DNA of 64,000 bases from Arthrobacter sp. SLBN-112. GTDB taxonomy: Bacteria; Actinomycetota; Actinomycetes; Actinomycetales; Micrococcaceae. Positions 9,829-19,925 of the stretch are shown here, piece by piece. The position numbers and the translations under genes were made by a program. Position 1 is the first letter of the stretch. Each line of letters begins with the position of its first letter. The notes beneath the pieces were generated by a model. That model did not search any database and had not been told where the DNA came from. It worked only from the letters and a program-made list of their open reading frames with translations. Location: NCBI RefSeq assembly GCF_030944625.1, contig NZ_JAUSXY010000001.1, forward strand, positions 4,322,624 to 4,386,623. The letters run 5' to 3'.

Positions 9829-10539
9829 ATGAACAAGAACGGTCCCGAAGCCAGGCTGCTCGTCGTCGATGATGAACCCAACATCCGTGAGCTTCTCTCC
9901 ACGTCACTCCGGTTCGCAGGCTTTGAAGTTGTCTCCGCCGCCAACGGGCGCGATGCCCTGGCTGCGGCGGACACCCAGGCGCCTGACCTCGCCGTATTGG
10001 ATGTCATGCTCCCGGATATGGACGGGTTCACCGTTACCCGCCGGCTGCGCGCTGCCGGAAAGCACTTCCCGGTCCTTTTCCTGACAGCGAAGGACGACAC
10101 GGAAGACAAAGTCACCGGCCTGACCGTCGGCGGCGACGACTACGTCACCAAGCCGTTCAGCCTGGACGAGGTAGTGGCCCGGATCCGCGCGGTGCTGCGC
10201 CGGACCCAGCCCCTGCTGGATGACGACGCCATCATCCGTGTTGACGACCTCGAGCTCGACGACGACGCCCACGAGGTGCGGCGCGGCGGCACCGTCATTG
10301 AACTGTCCCCCACCGAGTTCAAGCTGCTGCGCTACCTCATGCTCAATCCCAACCGGGTGCTGTCCAAGTCCCAGATCCTGGACCACGTGTGGGAGTACAA
10401 CTTCAACGGCGATGCGTCCATCGTGGAGTCCTACATTTCCTACCTCCGGCGGAAGGTGGACATCGATCCCGAAGCCCCGGCCCTGATCCAGACCAAGCGC
10501 GGCGTGGGCTACGTGCTGCGGACGGCTGAAAAGCGCTGA
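9829..10539 (+). CDS. OmpR/PhoB-family response regulator
   Basis: This 236-residue cytosolic DNA-binding regulator has a receiver domain (about 9-120) with the acidic pocket D14/D15, the phospho-acceptor D58 in VLDVMLPDMDG, T86 and K108. A winged-helix domain (about 140-233) carries ELSPTEFKLLRYL and the wing RGVGYVLR. It resembles the TcrX/TrcR branch of mycobacterial regulators. The sensor kinase gene begins 2 nt after the stop codon. The ATG at 9829 has only a close GGGAG (9823-9827), and an earlier GGGAG (9812-9816) may also contribute. Target genes are not evident here. Confidence 0.92.
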   Translation: MNKNGPEARLLVVDDEPNIRELLSTSLRFAGFEVVSAANGRDALAAADTQAPDLAVLDVMLPDMDGFTVTRRLRAAGKHFPVLFLTAKDDTEDKVTGLTVGGDDYVTKPFSLDEVVARIRAVLRRTQPLLDDDAIIRVDDLELDDDAHEVRRGGTVIELSPTEFKLLRYLMLNPNRVLSKSQILDHVWEYNFNGDASIVESYISYLRRKVDIDPEAPALIQTKRGVGYVLRTAEKR

Positions 10540-10541
10540 CC

Positions 10542-12056
10542 TTGCTGAAGCGGTGGAAGTCGGCCTCACTCAGGTCGCAGCTGGTGGCCATGATCATGGC
10601 CCTGCTGATTGTGGCCCTGACGGTGACCGGAGCTGTCACCCTCACATTGCTGCACAGCTACCTCCAGGGGCAGGTGGACGACAAACTGAACGCCGCCGTC
10701 GACTCTGCCCGGAAACAGCGCTCGTTCACCCAGTTGCAGGCACCCAGTCCCATTCCCACCGACTATTCGCTGATGCTCTTCGCCCCGGGCGAGCAGCCGT
10801 ACACGTTCGGCGGCGACCCCGACGACCACCCGGACATCAGTGCCATCACCGTGGACCAGGCCCAGGCCCGGGACCTTGCCCCGTTCCAGGTCCGCGGCAC
10901 GGACGGCGAAAGCTGGCGGGTGGTGGCGGTGACCGTACAAAACGGCCAAACAACTGCCGTGGTGGTTATCGGGCTTCCCCTGGCGAGCGTCGACGACGTC
11001 CTCAAGCACGCCACCCTGGTGGTTACCGGGGTGGGCCTCTTAACGCTGCTGCTGGCCTCCCTCATCGCGAGCTGGACAGTGTCCCGATCCTTCCGGCCGC
11101 TTGCCAGGGTGGAGAAGACGGCAGCCGCCATCGCCGCCGGGGACCTCTCCCGCCGTGTTGAGGTGGAAAATCCGGCCACCGAGCTGGGCCGGCTGAGCAG
11201 CTCGCTCAATGCCATGCTGGCGCACATTGAGACGGCGTTTGCGGCCCGGACCGCGTCCGAGGCCAGGATGCGCCGCTTCGCCGCCGACGCCTCCCACGAA
11301 CTGCGCACACCCCTGGTGACCATCCGCGGCTTCTCCGAGCTCTACCGCCACGGCGCCCTGTCCACGGACGAGGACGTGGCCACCGCCATGGGCCGGATCG
11401 AAAGCGAAGCCAAACGCATGGGTTCCATGGTTGAGGACCTGCTCCTGCTGGCCCGGCTGGACGAGCAGCGGCCGCTGCAGCAAAAGCCCGTGGACCTGCA
11501 GCTGATCGCCCACGACGCCATGGTGGACACCCAAGCCAGCGACCGTTCCAGGAGCATCTCGCTGGCAGGCCTCGACGGCGGTCCGGCCAGGCCGGCCCCG
11601 GTTCTCGGCGACGAGGCCAAGCTGCGCCAGGTGGTGGGAAACCTCGTGGGCAATGCGTTGCGGTACACCCCGGAGGGCAGCCCCATCGAACTGGCGGTGG
11701 GAGTCCGCAGCACGGACGGTGAGGCGCGCTCCATCATCGAGGTACGGGACCATGGGCCGGGCATTTCGGAAGAGGACGCAGGCAAGGTCTTCGAACGCTT
11801 CTACCGTGCCGATACCTCCCGGACCCGGGAGACGGGCGGCAGCGGCCTGGGCCTGGCCATCGTGGCGGCCATCGTTGGTTCGCACGGCGGTTCGGTGCGG
11901 GTGGAGAAGACCGACGGCGGCGGGGCGACGCTGGTGGTCAGCCTGCCGCACCGCGACGACGTCCCCGCACCTGACACGGCGGATGGAGAGGAAGCGGCTG
12001 ACGACGGTGCCGGCCAGCGTGCCGCGGGCAGCGGCGGATCGGTTATCCACATATAG
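10542..12056 (+). CDS. Sensor histidine kinase (two-component system)
   Basis: The 504-residue membrane kinase is the partner of the preceding regulator. TM1 is about 14-37, followed by a ~120-residue extracytoplasmic sensor, TM2 about 157-180 and a HAMP linker (about 180-235). HisKA holds the phospho-acceptor H252 in ADASHELRTP. The HATPase domain has the N-box (VGNLVGNALRYTPEG), G1 (EVRDHGPGIS), F-box (FERFYRAD) and G2 (GGSGLGLAI). Translation starts at a TTG 2 nt after the regulator stop, consistent with coupling. The acidic C-terminal tail (about 470-504) is probably disordered. The signal sensed is unknown. Confidence 0.93.
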   Translation: MLKRWKSASLRSQLVAMIMALLIVALTVTGAVTLTLLHSYLQGQVDDKLNAAVDSARKQRSFTQLQAPSPIPTDYSLMLFAPGEQPYTFGGDPDDHPDISAITVDQAQARDLAPFQVRGTDGESWRVVAVTVQNGQTTAVVVIGLPLASVDDVLKHATLVVTGVGLLTLLLASLIASWTVSRSFRPLARVEKTAAAIAAGDLSRRVEVENPATELGRLSSSLNAMLAHIETAFAARTASEARMRRFAADASHELRTPLVTIRGFSELYRHGALSTDEDVATAMGRIESEAKRMGSMVEDLLLLARLDEQRPLQQKPVDLQLIAHDAMVDTQASDRSRSISLAGLDGGPARPAPVLGDEAKLRQVVGNLVGNALRYTPEGSPIELAVGVRSTDGEARSIIEVRDHGPGISEEDAGKVFERFYRADTSRTRETGGSGLGLAIVAAIVGSHGGSVRVEKTDGGGATLVVSLPHRDDVPAPDTADGEEAADDGAGQRAAGSGGSVIHI

Positions 12057-12157
12057 GCCTGAGGCCATGGCTCCGCCGGGAGCGGCTTCCTAGGCTCGTG
12101 TCAGCAGCCCGGAACCGCCGGGCCGGAGGCGTCTCCGCCATACCGAAAGGCATAGCC

Positions 12158-12445
12158 ATGAGCATCATTTCCGTCGACACCGAGCTACTGCAGCTGAAAT
12201 CCGCCAACGTGCAGGCCACCGTGGACAGGATCAGTTCTGACGTGCAGGCCATGAAGCGCGGCCTCGATGAGCTGCAGGGTTCGTGGCGCGGCTCCGCAGC
12301 CACCAATTTCCAGGCGCTCGTCACCGAATGGACCATCACCCAGGGCCGGGTAGAGGCGTCGCTGGCCTCCATCAACACGGCCCTGGCCTCCGCTGCGGCA
12401 ACGTATGCGCAGGCAGAACAGGGCAACGCGCAGCGGTTCAGCTGA
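12158..12445 (+). CDS. WXG100 family (ESAT-6-like) protein
   Basis: This 95-residue all-helical protein has the WXG hairpin motif at SWRGSA between two long helices, typical of type VII secretion substrates. There is no signal peptide. GAAAGG lies 8 nt upstream of the ATG. It follows the histidine kinase by about 100 bp on the same strand. No EccC, EccD or second WXG partner lies nearby, so any secretion machinery must be encoded elsewhere. It probably forms a homodimer. Confidence 0.88.
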   Translation: MSIISVDTELLQLKSANVQATVDRISSDVQAMKRGLDELQGSWRGSAATNFQALVTEWTITQGRVEASLASINTALASAAATYAQAEQGNAQRFS

Positions 12446-12449
12446 CAGG

Positions 12450-13562
12450 TCAGGCTTCCGGGGTTCCTTGATGGAACCGCAGCCGCCACCGTTCGCCGTC
12501 AAGGACCCATAACGAGCTTCGCAGCGTGGTACCCGAACGGGCGAAGTTCCGGTATGTCAGCAGGACGGCGTTGGCGCCGATGCGCTCAGCGCCCAGAACC
12601 TCGATGTCGGTCCGCTCACCGGGATCCTCTTCGAGGGCCATCATCATGGCGTCCCGGGTCCACATCCGTCCCGAGCTGCCGATTTCCATGAAGTCCGGGT
12701 GGAGGAGGACGGCGGTCCGGCCAATGTCGCCGCGCACCAGGGGGCCCAGCAGTTCGCGTTCGAGTTGCTCCACCAGGGCTTCGGGCGCGACCGCCCCGGC
12801 CTGCTGAGCTGCCTCGGCAACCTCCTGGGCTTCGGTATCCAGTTCACTGAACAGGTCAAGTTCGTCATAGGCCGATACCGGCTCGGGCATCGCCTTCGGT
12901 TCGCCGGTTCCCGCTGCCGGGACTCTTGGGCCGGCCGCTGCCGGGCGCGCCTCCGAACGGGCGGAACCTGCAGCTGAACGGCCGGCGGCTGCAGATGAAC
13001 GGTCCGGGGCGGGGATGTCGAGGGTGGCGGGCTGGAGGCCGGTGCCGGACTGCTGCTGCGCCTCAAAGCTCCGCCCGGACGCGCCCGGGTGGTGGGCCCC
13101 CGGGAACCCTGGCCCCGACCGTGCGGCCACGCCTTGCTGGTAGGCCGTTGCCGCCGCCCGGGCGCGTTCATCGGCGGCCTCGTTCAGGCTGTGGCCGGCA
13201 TGGCCCTTGACCCATTCGAAGGTATACGTCCGGCCTGCCAGTTCGCGGTCCAGTTCCTTCAGCAGTTCAACGTTCAGGACGGGCTTCCCATCGGCTTTGC
13301 GCCATCCTTTGCGCTTCCATCCGGGCATCCATTTGGTAATTGAATTGATGACGTATTGGCTGTCGCAGAGGATGCGCAGGTCTTCCTCCGGAAGATGCGC
13401 GGTGGCCCGCAGGAGGTCCAGGACAGCCATCAGCTCCCCCTGGTTATTGGTCCCGTGAGGCCAGCCACCAGCCCGCCAACAATTGTCATCCACATACCAG
13501 GCCCAGCCCGCCGGGCCCGGGTTTCCCAAGGCCGAACCGTCAGCCGCTGCAGTAATCGTCAC
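12450..13562 (-). CDS. Ribonuclease HI fused to a DUF4440 (NTF2-like) domain
   Basis: Residues 1-140 are a complete RNase HI that cleaves RNA in RNA-DNA hybrids. The catalytic carboxylates are D8, E43 (NNQGELMAV), D67 (LCDSQYV) and D131 (EAADERA), and the handle region WMPGWKRKGWRKADG is present. An Ala/Gly/Pro-rich linker (about 145-235) connects to a 120-residue DUF4440/NTF2-like domain (about 245-370), a fold used for small-molecule binding or protein contacts. The GTG at 13562 is chosen because AGGA precedes it and the enzyme fold starts at once with ITAAADGS. The end is 5 bp from the convergent WXG100 stop. The role of the fused domain is unknown. Confidence 0.88.
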   Translation of the reverse strand: MTITAAADGSALGNPGPAGWAWYVDDNCWRAGGWPHGTNNQGELMAVLDLLRATAHLPEEDLRILCDSQYVINSITKWMPGWKRKGWRKADGKPVLNVELLKELDRELAGRTYTFEWVKGHAGHSLNEAADERARAAATAYQQGVAARSGPGFPGAHHPGASGRSFEAQQQSGTGLQPATLDIPAPDRSSAAAGRSAAGSARSEARPAAAGPRVPAAGTGEPKAMPEPVSAYDELDLFSELDTEAQEVAEAAQQAGAVAPEALVEQLERELLGPLVRGDIGRTAVLLHPDFMEIGSSGRMWTRDAMMMALEEDPGERTDIEVLGAERIGANAVLLTYRNFARSGTTLRSSLWVLDGERWRLRFHQGTPEA

Positions 13563-13688
13563 CGGTCCATCCTGCCAGAAGCCAACGACAATCGGCTGCC
13601 GCCCCCGCGGCACGGCACGACCGGCAGTCCACCGCTCGTTGCGCCGCCACAGCGGACGAGGTGGTCTCCGAGTTAAGAACAGCATCTC

Positions 13689-13769
13689 GGAAAACGTTTA
13701 CCCAAACTCTTGACTCCCGCCTTCCACCTGCGAAACAATCGCAGAATCAACGCGAGAAAACGCTTTCCC
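13689..13769 (+). promoter_or_regulatory. Promoter with two LacI-type operator-like sites
   Basis: GGAAAACGTTTACC (13689-13702) and GAAAACGCTTTCCC (13756-13769) are similar central-CpG palindromes of the LacI/GalR type, with centres 67 bp apart. Between them lie a -35 TTGACT (13710-13715) and a weak -10 AACAAT (13734-13739). One site is upstream and one downstream of the promoter, a looping arrangement. The cognate regulator is not adjacent. Confidence 0.6.
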
Positions 13770-13834
13770 GCTGGTTCAGGTTCCCGCAATGGAGTGGGAG
13801 CGACCCAGCGGTTCCCAATTCGGAAGGAACATTA

Positions 13835-15145
13835 ATGACGAGTCCAGTCTTAAGCCGGCGCAGTTTCCAGCTCGGTGCTGCTGCGTTGGCCTTCTCCCTG
13901 CTGGCCACGGGCTGCGGCGCCCCCGGCGGCTCGGGAGACAGCGGCCAGGTGACCCTGCGGTTCGCGTGGTGGGGCAACGAGTACCTGAACGCACAGACCC
14001 AGAAGGTCATTGCCGCCTTTGAAGCGTCGCACCCGAATATCAAAATCAAGGCCGAGCCGGGCGAATGGGCCAGCTACTGGGACAAACTGGCAACGAAGAC
14101 AGCTGCCAATGATGCGCCGGACGTCATCCAGATGGACCAGAAGTACATCGCCGAGTACGGCGGCCGCGGCGCCCTCATGGACCTGTCCAAACAAAGCGGC
14201 ATCGACACCTCGAAGCTGGACAAGGAGGCCCTGGCCTCCGGCCAGTACGGCGGTGCCCAGTACGGTCTCAGCACCGGCCAGAATGCCTACGTCATCATGG
14301 CCAACACCAAGGTGTTCGAGGCAGCAGGCGTACCGGTTCCGGACGACAAGACGTGGACCTGGAAGGACTTTACCGACACCGCAGCGAAGATCAGCGCCGC
14401 AGGCGACGGGAAGAGTTACGGCGCCGCCTACGGCAGCAACGAAGCAGACCTGATCATCTGGCTGCGCCAGCACGGAGAAGACCTCTACACGGGTGACGGC
14501 GCGCTCGGGTTCGGGACCGCGACCGCCGCATCCTTCTGGGAACGGCTCAAGGACCAACGCGATTCAAAGGCCAGCCCGCCTGCCACAGTCGCCACCGAGG
14601 ACGCGGGGGCGGGGTTGGAGGAAAGCCTGTTCGGTACCAACCGGGTGGCCATGGCATGGTGGTGGACCAACCAGCTCGGTTCGCTGGAGTCCACCACGGG
14701 CAGCAACATCAAGATGCTGCGGGCCCCCAGTATCAGCGGCGCATCAGCCAGTAACGGCATGTACTACAAGCCCACGATGTTCTGGTCCGCTTCGTCCCGC
14801 TCCAAGCACCCGCAACAGGCCGCCGAATTCATCGACTACCTCACCAACAGCCCGGAGGCGGGCGGCATCCTGATGACGGACCGCGGTGTGCCCACCAACG
14901 CCGGGATCGTCTCCGCCATCACTCCGGCGCTGAAGCCTGCGGACACCACGGTGGTGGGCTTCCTCAAGGACATAGCGCCGGACATCAAGGGCGCGCCGCC
15001 GGTTCCACCGGTGGGTGCGGGCAGCGTCCAGAACGTCATCAAGCGCTACACGGATGAGGTGCTGTACGACCGCCTGACACCGCAGGCAGCCGCTGACGCC
15101 TTCAAGAAGGAAGTCGAAGGGATGCTGGCTTCCGCCAGGAAGTAG
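13835..15145 (+). CDS. Sugar ABC transporter substrate-binding lipoprotein (orphan)
   Basis: The 436-residue family 1 extracellular solute-binding protein is of the oligosaccharide/alpha-glucoside type. Its N-terminus has a twin-arginine-like SRRSFQLG, a hydrophobic core and the lipobox LLATGC, so it is probably a Tat-exported lipoprotein anchored outside the membrane. The mature part shows the two-lobe pattern with VTLRFAWWGNEYLNA at the start and KHPQQAAEFIDYLTNSPEA in the C-lobe. GGAAGGA lies 6 nt upstream of the ATG at 13835. No permease or ATPase gene is adjacent. The UgpC/MsmK-type ATPase at 56073 could serve it, but permeases would have to come from elsewhere. LacI-type sites in its promoter fit sugar induction. 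Confidence 0.9.
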   Translation: MTSPVLSRRSFQLGAAALAFSLLATGCGAPGGSGDSGQVTLRFAWWGNEYLNAQTQKVIAAFEASHPNIKIKAEPGEWASYWDKLATKTAANDAPDVIQMDQKYIAEYGGRGALMDLSKQSGIDTSKLDKEALASGQYGGAQYGLSTGQNAYVIMANTKVFEAAGVPVPDDKTWTWKDFTDTAAKISAAGDGKSYGAAYGSNEADLIIWLRQHGEDLYTGDGALGFGTATAASFWERLKDQRDSKASPPATVATEDAGAGLEESLFGTNRVAMAWWWTNQLGSLESTTGSNIKMLRAPSISGASASNGMYYKPTMFWSASSRSKHPQQAAEFIDYLTNSPEAGGILMTDRGVPTNAGIVSAITPALKPADTTVVGFLKDIAPDIKGAPPVPPVGAGSVQNVIKRYTDEVLYDRLTPQAAADAFKKEVEGMLASARK

Positions 15146-15160
15146 GCCCCCGGGCAACAA

Positions 15161-15196
15161 AAATGCGGCCCCCTCGCAAAGGAGGGGGCCGCATTT
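15161..15196. terminator. Bidirectional rho-independent terminator
   Basis: AAATGCGGCCCCCT pairs with AGGGGGCCGCATTT. The strong stem lies between the convergent ends of the solute-binding gene and groL and can stop both transcripts. Confidence 0.92.
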
Positions 15197-15228
15197 CACG
15201 TCAGCGGGACAGGTCCCGGCAGAGGGGC

Positions 15229-17040
<1,812 letters not shown>

Positions 17041-17058
17041 TTAGCAGTCGGTACGTCA

Positions 17059-17102
17059 GAGTGCTAACTCAATAATTAGCACTCCCCCGGTGAGAGTGCA
17101 AG
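17059..17102 (-). promoter_or_regulatory. groL promoter with CIRCE operator (HrcA site) and a third half-site
   Basis: TTAGCACTC-N9-GAGTGCAAG (17076-17102) is a near-perfect CIRCE element. An additional GAGTGCTAA half-site (17059-17067) stands 8 bp away and forms a second inverted pair with the shared TTAGCACTC. On the minus strand the promoter is embedded: -35 TTGCAC (17101-17096), exactly 17 nt, and -10 TAATTA (17078-17073). HrcA binding would cover both promoter elements. Confidence 0.92.
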
Positions 17103-17152
17103 CGAAAAGTCGCCGGACGGGCAGCTGGCGGGGGTGGCTTCGCCGAGGGCGA

Positions 17153-18416
17153 TCAGCCCGGATGTCCGGCGGTCTCCCGCCCGCTTGGAGTGGGGTTGTT
17201 GTCAGCTCCGTAGGTGAACACGGAGAAGTCAGCCGTGGTGATGTCCCCGTTGGCGTCGAAGGCAATGGGGCCCGACTCGCCGTCGTAATTGATGTCGGGG
17301 CCGGCAGCCAGGCCGCCCAGGCACGCCTTGTAGGTCAGGCACGGCGCGGCGGCCGATCCGGAGCCGGGTGCCGCCGTCCCGCCGGATACCGGGATCAGGT
17401 TGGCGGCGATCGAGCGGCCGGCGTCATCCTGGGCGCGGGCCGCAGCCAGCGCAGCCAGCGTGACGGCGTCATAGGTTTCGGCAGCGTAGGAGACATCCTT
17501 CAGGGACGGGTCCACCGCCAGGAGCTTTGCCTGGAAAGCGGCGGAGGGCAACTGCCCCGGGACCACGGCGCGGGCGCCGTCCAGGACCTTGGAACCCAGC
17601 CCTGACCCGTAGCGGGCGAAGGCGCCGTCGCTCATGATGATGCGCGAACCGCTGAGGCCGGCCTTGTTCAGCTCGGCCAACGCGCTCTGGGCGCCCTCGC
17701 GGGCCACCAGGACGACGGCGTCCGGCTTGGCTTTGGCGACGGAGCTTGCCGCAGCGCCGGCGTCCCCCGTTGTGAAGCCGGCCCCGGGAAGGACGGTAAG
17801 TCCGGACTGTTTTGCCGCTTCCGTGACGGCGGCCTGCAGGTCCTTGCCGTAGGAACCTTCCTGGTACAGCACGCTGATGCTGGTTGCGCCGGCGTCCTTG
17901 GCGAGTTTGGCCAAGACCGGGCCCCTGGGCGACGTCGGCGGCAGCGGTGCGGAAGTAGTAGCCGCCGCTGGCCATTCCGGTCAGGCCGGCGGCAGTGTTG
18001 GCCGGTGAGATCAGTGGCGTCCGTGCGCGGGAGAGAATGTCGACGGCGGCCGCCGCATGGCTGGAGTCGGTGGGTCCGATGACCACGTCCGCCTTGGCGG
18101 CCAGCAGGGCATTTGCCTGCCCGGCGGTTTCCAGATCCGGATGTACGGGCAGCAGTTCGACGGGCCTGCCCTTGTGGCCGCCTGCAGCGTTGACGTCCTG
18201 GACGGCCAGCTTGGCGGAGGCGAGCTGGGGCGCGTTGAGGAAAGCACTGTCACCGGTGTTGTCCAGTATCAGGCCCACCCGGAGGACGCCGTCGCCGGAC
18301 GCCTCGGCGGATTCCACCCGGGCGTTTCCGCCCGTACCGGAGCATGCTGTGATGCCGAGCACGGCTGCCAGGGAGACGGCCAAGGCGGCGCGGACGGCAG
18401 GACGGTTGATCGGCAT
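17153..18416 (-). pseudogene. LivK-type ABC substrate-binding lipoprotein, frameshifted
   Basis: This is a branched-chain amino acid-type binding protein (periplasmic binding protein type 1) split by a frameshift. The N-terminal part from the ATG at 18416 has a signal peptide with lipobox GITACSG and runs in frame to YYFRTAAADVAQGP. The C-terminal half continues in a different frame from LAKLAKDAGATSISVLYQEG to the stop at 17153. Removing one base in the C/G run at about 17917-17926 restores a single ~420-residue protein, a normal family length. The lesion may be a real mutation or an assembly error in a homopolymer-rich spot. The ATG overlaps the cold-shock gene stop codon (TGATG). No transporter permease or ATPase genes accompany it. 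Confidence 0.8.
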
Positions 18417-18622
18417 CACTGCGCCGGCCGGACGTTTTCTGCCTGCGGGCCCTTTTCGCCTTCGCCGACCTCCAGCTGCACCCGCTGGCCTTCCTCGAGG
18501 GCCCGGTAGCCTTCGCCCTGGATCGCAGACCAATGGACAAAGATGTCATCACTGGAGCCGTCAACAGTGATGAAACCGTAGCCCTTTTCAGCGTTGAACC
18601 ATTTGACGGTTCCCAGTGCCAT
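18416..18622 (-). CDS. Cold-shock protein (CspA family)
   Basis: The 68-residue single-domain cold-shock protein and RNA chaperone has RNP1 KGYGFI and RNP2-like DIFVHWSAI motifs. The ATG at 18622 begins [14 protein letters not shown], the standard start; the frame extends upstream but is not homologous. Its TGA overlaps the ATG of the downstream binding-protein gene by one base, giving potential translational coupling. It sits in a minus-strand series after DUF3263 and LytR_C, separated from the latter by about 160 bp. Confidence 0.95.
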   Translation of the reverse strand: MALGTVKWFNAEKGYGFITVDGSSDDIFVHWSAIQGEGYRALEEGQRVQLEVGEGEKGPQAENVRPAQ

Positions 18623-18783
18623 GGTGACCAACTCTTTTCCGTTGCGGCCGGATGGGCCGGTGCTGTGCGTGCTGCCCGGCGGGCCGTGGCCTGGATTCAC
18701 TCTAGCCAACGGCCGCTACGCGTCGAAGGCAGCGGCAGGCCCGGAGCGGCGAACGTTATGCAGGCGTAACTGAGTCCGCCCGG

Positions 18784-19416
18784 TTACCGGTATCCCGGGC
18801 CGAGGACCACCACGAGGGGCACCTGGAACTCGGTGCTGCTGACGACGGTGGGGATGTTCAGCAGTGCCGCGAGCTCCTGGGCGCCGGCCAGCTGCTGGGG
18901 ACCGGCGTAATAGATCACGGAGGATTTCTGCGATGCGCCTGACCAGTTGCCTACCGGTCCGAGCCGCCAGCCGTCAGCCTGGACTATCCCGCCCACCCGG
19001 CTGGCGAGTCCCGCGGTACCCGCCGCGTTGTAGACGGCCACTGCCTGTGTGCGGTCGACGACGGCCTGCCGGCTGGGGGAAGCTGTGGGCTCCGGGTTGC
19101 TGCTGCGGGATGGTTCGGCGGTGGCCGACGGTTCCGAGCTGGCCGAAGGCGCGGCTTCCTGCGTGGCGGAAGTGGTGGATCCGGTCCCGGCCAATGCGGT
19201 GGATTCCACGCTGGCAGATGCCTCGGTGCCCGTGGCGTTGAAGCCGAGCTTGGGAAGGATCAGGAAGGACACCAGGCCGATGGCCAGTGCCGCCACGCCC
19301 ACGGCGAGGATGGGCCACAGCCGCACCCTGGACGGCGCAGAGGCCGTCCGGTGGACACCTTGTCGCGACGCGGCCTCGGGGACCTTGTCGAATTCATCGC
19401 GGGCGTATTTGGTCAT
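18784..19416 (-). CDS. LytR C-terminal domain protein, membrane anchored
   Basis: The 210-residue protein has a cytoplasmic N-terminus (about 1-33), one transmembrane helix (about 34-55), a Ser/Thr/Ala/Glu-rich extracytoplasmic linker (about 60-120) and a LytR_C domain (about 125-208, VAVYNAAGTAGLASRVGGIV to the end). This domain accompanies LytR-CpsA-Psr cell-wall polymer ligases but here has no catalytic LCP domain. A cell-envelope role is inferred. It lies about 50 bp downstream of the DUF3263 gene in the same direction. Confidence 0.88.
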   Translation of the reverse strand: MTKYARDEFDKVPEAASRQGVHRTASAPSRVRLWPILAVGVAALAIGLVSFLILPKLGFNATGTEASASVESTALAGTGSTTSATQEAAPSASSEPSATAEPSRSSNPEPTASPSRQAVVDRTQAVAVYNAAGTAGLASRVGGIVQADGWRLGPVGNWSGASQKSSVIYYAGPQQLAGAQELAALLNIPTVVSSTEFQVPLVVVLGPGYR

Positions 19417-19467
19417 GGTGGAAGGACATCCTTGTTGATTGCTGCCAGGGTCCCGGCCCGGGTCGTG

Positions 19468-19797
19468 TTAAGCGTCGGATCCGAGGCGGCGGGCGGTGCG
19501 TGCACGGTGGCGCGACGTACGTAGTCTACGCAATCTCTTGACCAGCATGGGATCGTGGGCCAGGGCATCCTCGCGATCGATCAATGCGTTGAGGAGCTGG
19601 TAGTAGTGGGTTGCGGAGAGGTCGAACAGCTCCCGGATGGCCTGTTCCTTGGCCCCGGCGTACTTCCACCACTGCCGTTCCAGCGCCAGCATCTGCTGTT
19701 CCCGCTCGGTGAGCGAGGAATCACGGAGCGTGAAATCCACCAGCAGGGACTTCCGTTGGTCCTGCTCCGGCAGGTGTTCCCGGGCCGGTTCCGCCAC
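19468..19797 (-). CDS. DUF3263 domain-containing protein
   Basis: The 109-residue protein matches the actinobacterial DUF3263 family. The helical core [20 protein letters not shown] and the [18 protein letters not shown] stretch resemble a helix-turn-helix. The C-terminus is strongly basic ([19 protein letters not shown]), suggesting nucleic acid binding. The function is unknown. It is the first gene of a probable operon with the LytR_C protein. Confidence 0.85.
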   Translation of the reverse strand: MAEPAREHLPEQDQRKSLLVDFTLRDSSLTEREQQMLALERQWWKYAGAKEQAIRELFDLSATHYYQLLNALIDREDALAHDPMLVKRLRRLRTSRHRARTARRLGSDA

Positions 19798-19925
19798 GGC
19801 ACACTCCTTCGCTGGTTACGGTAAATGTCTTACCCCCATGCTACCGGCCGAATTACAGGAGTGTCATTCGAGCCGGCCGTCAACACGCCTGCCCGCCGGC
19901 AGTCGCCTCCTGCAAGAATGGAACG

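Noticed and set aside
17153..17914. C-terminal half of the LivK-type protein as an independent gene
   Set aside because: It lacks a signal peptide and the first lobe of the fold, and its start codon would be inside the former reading frame. A one-base shift joins it to the upstream half.
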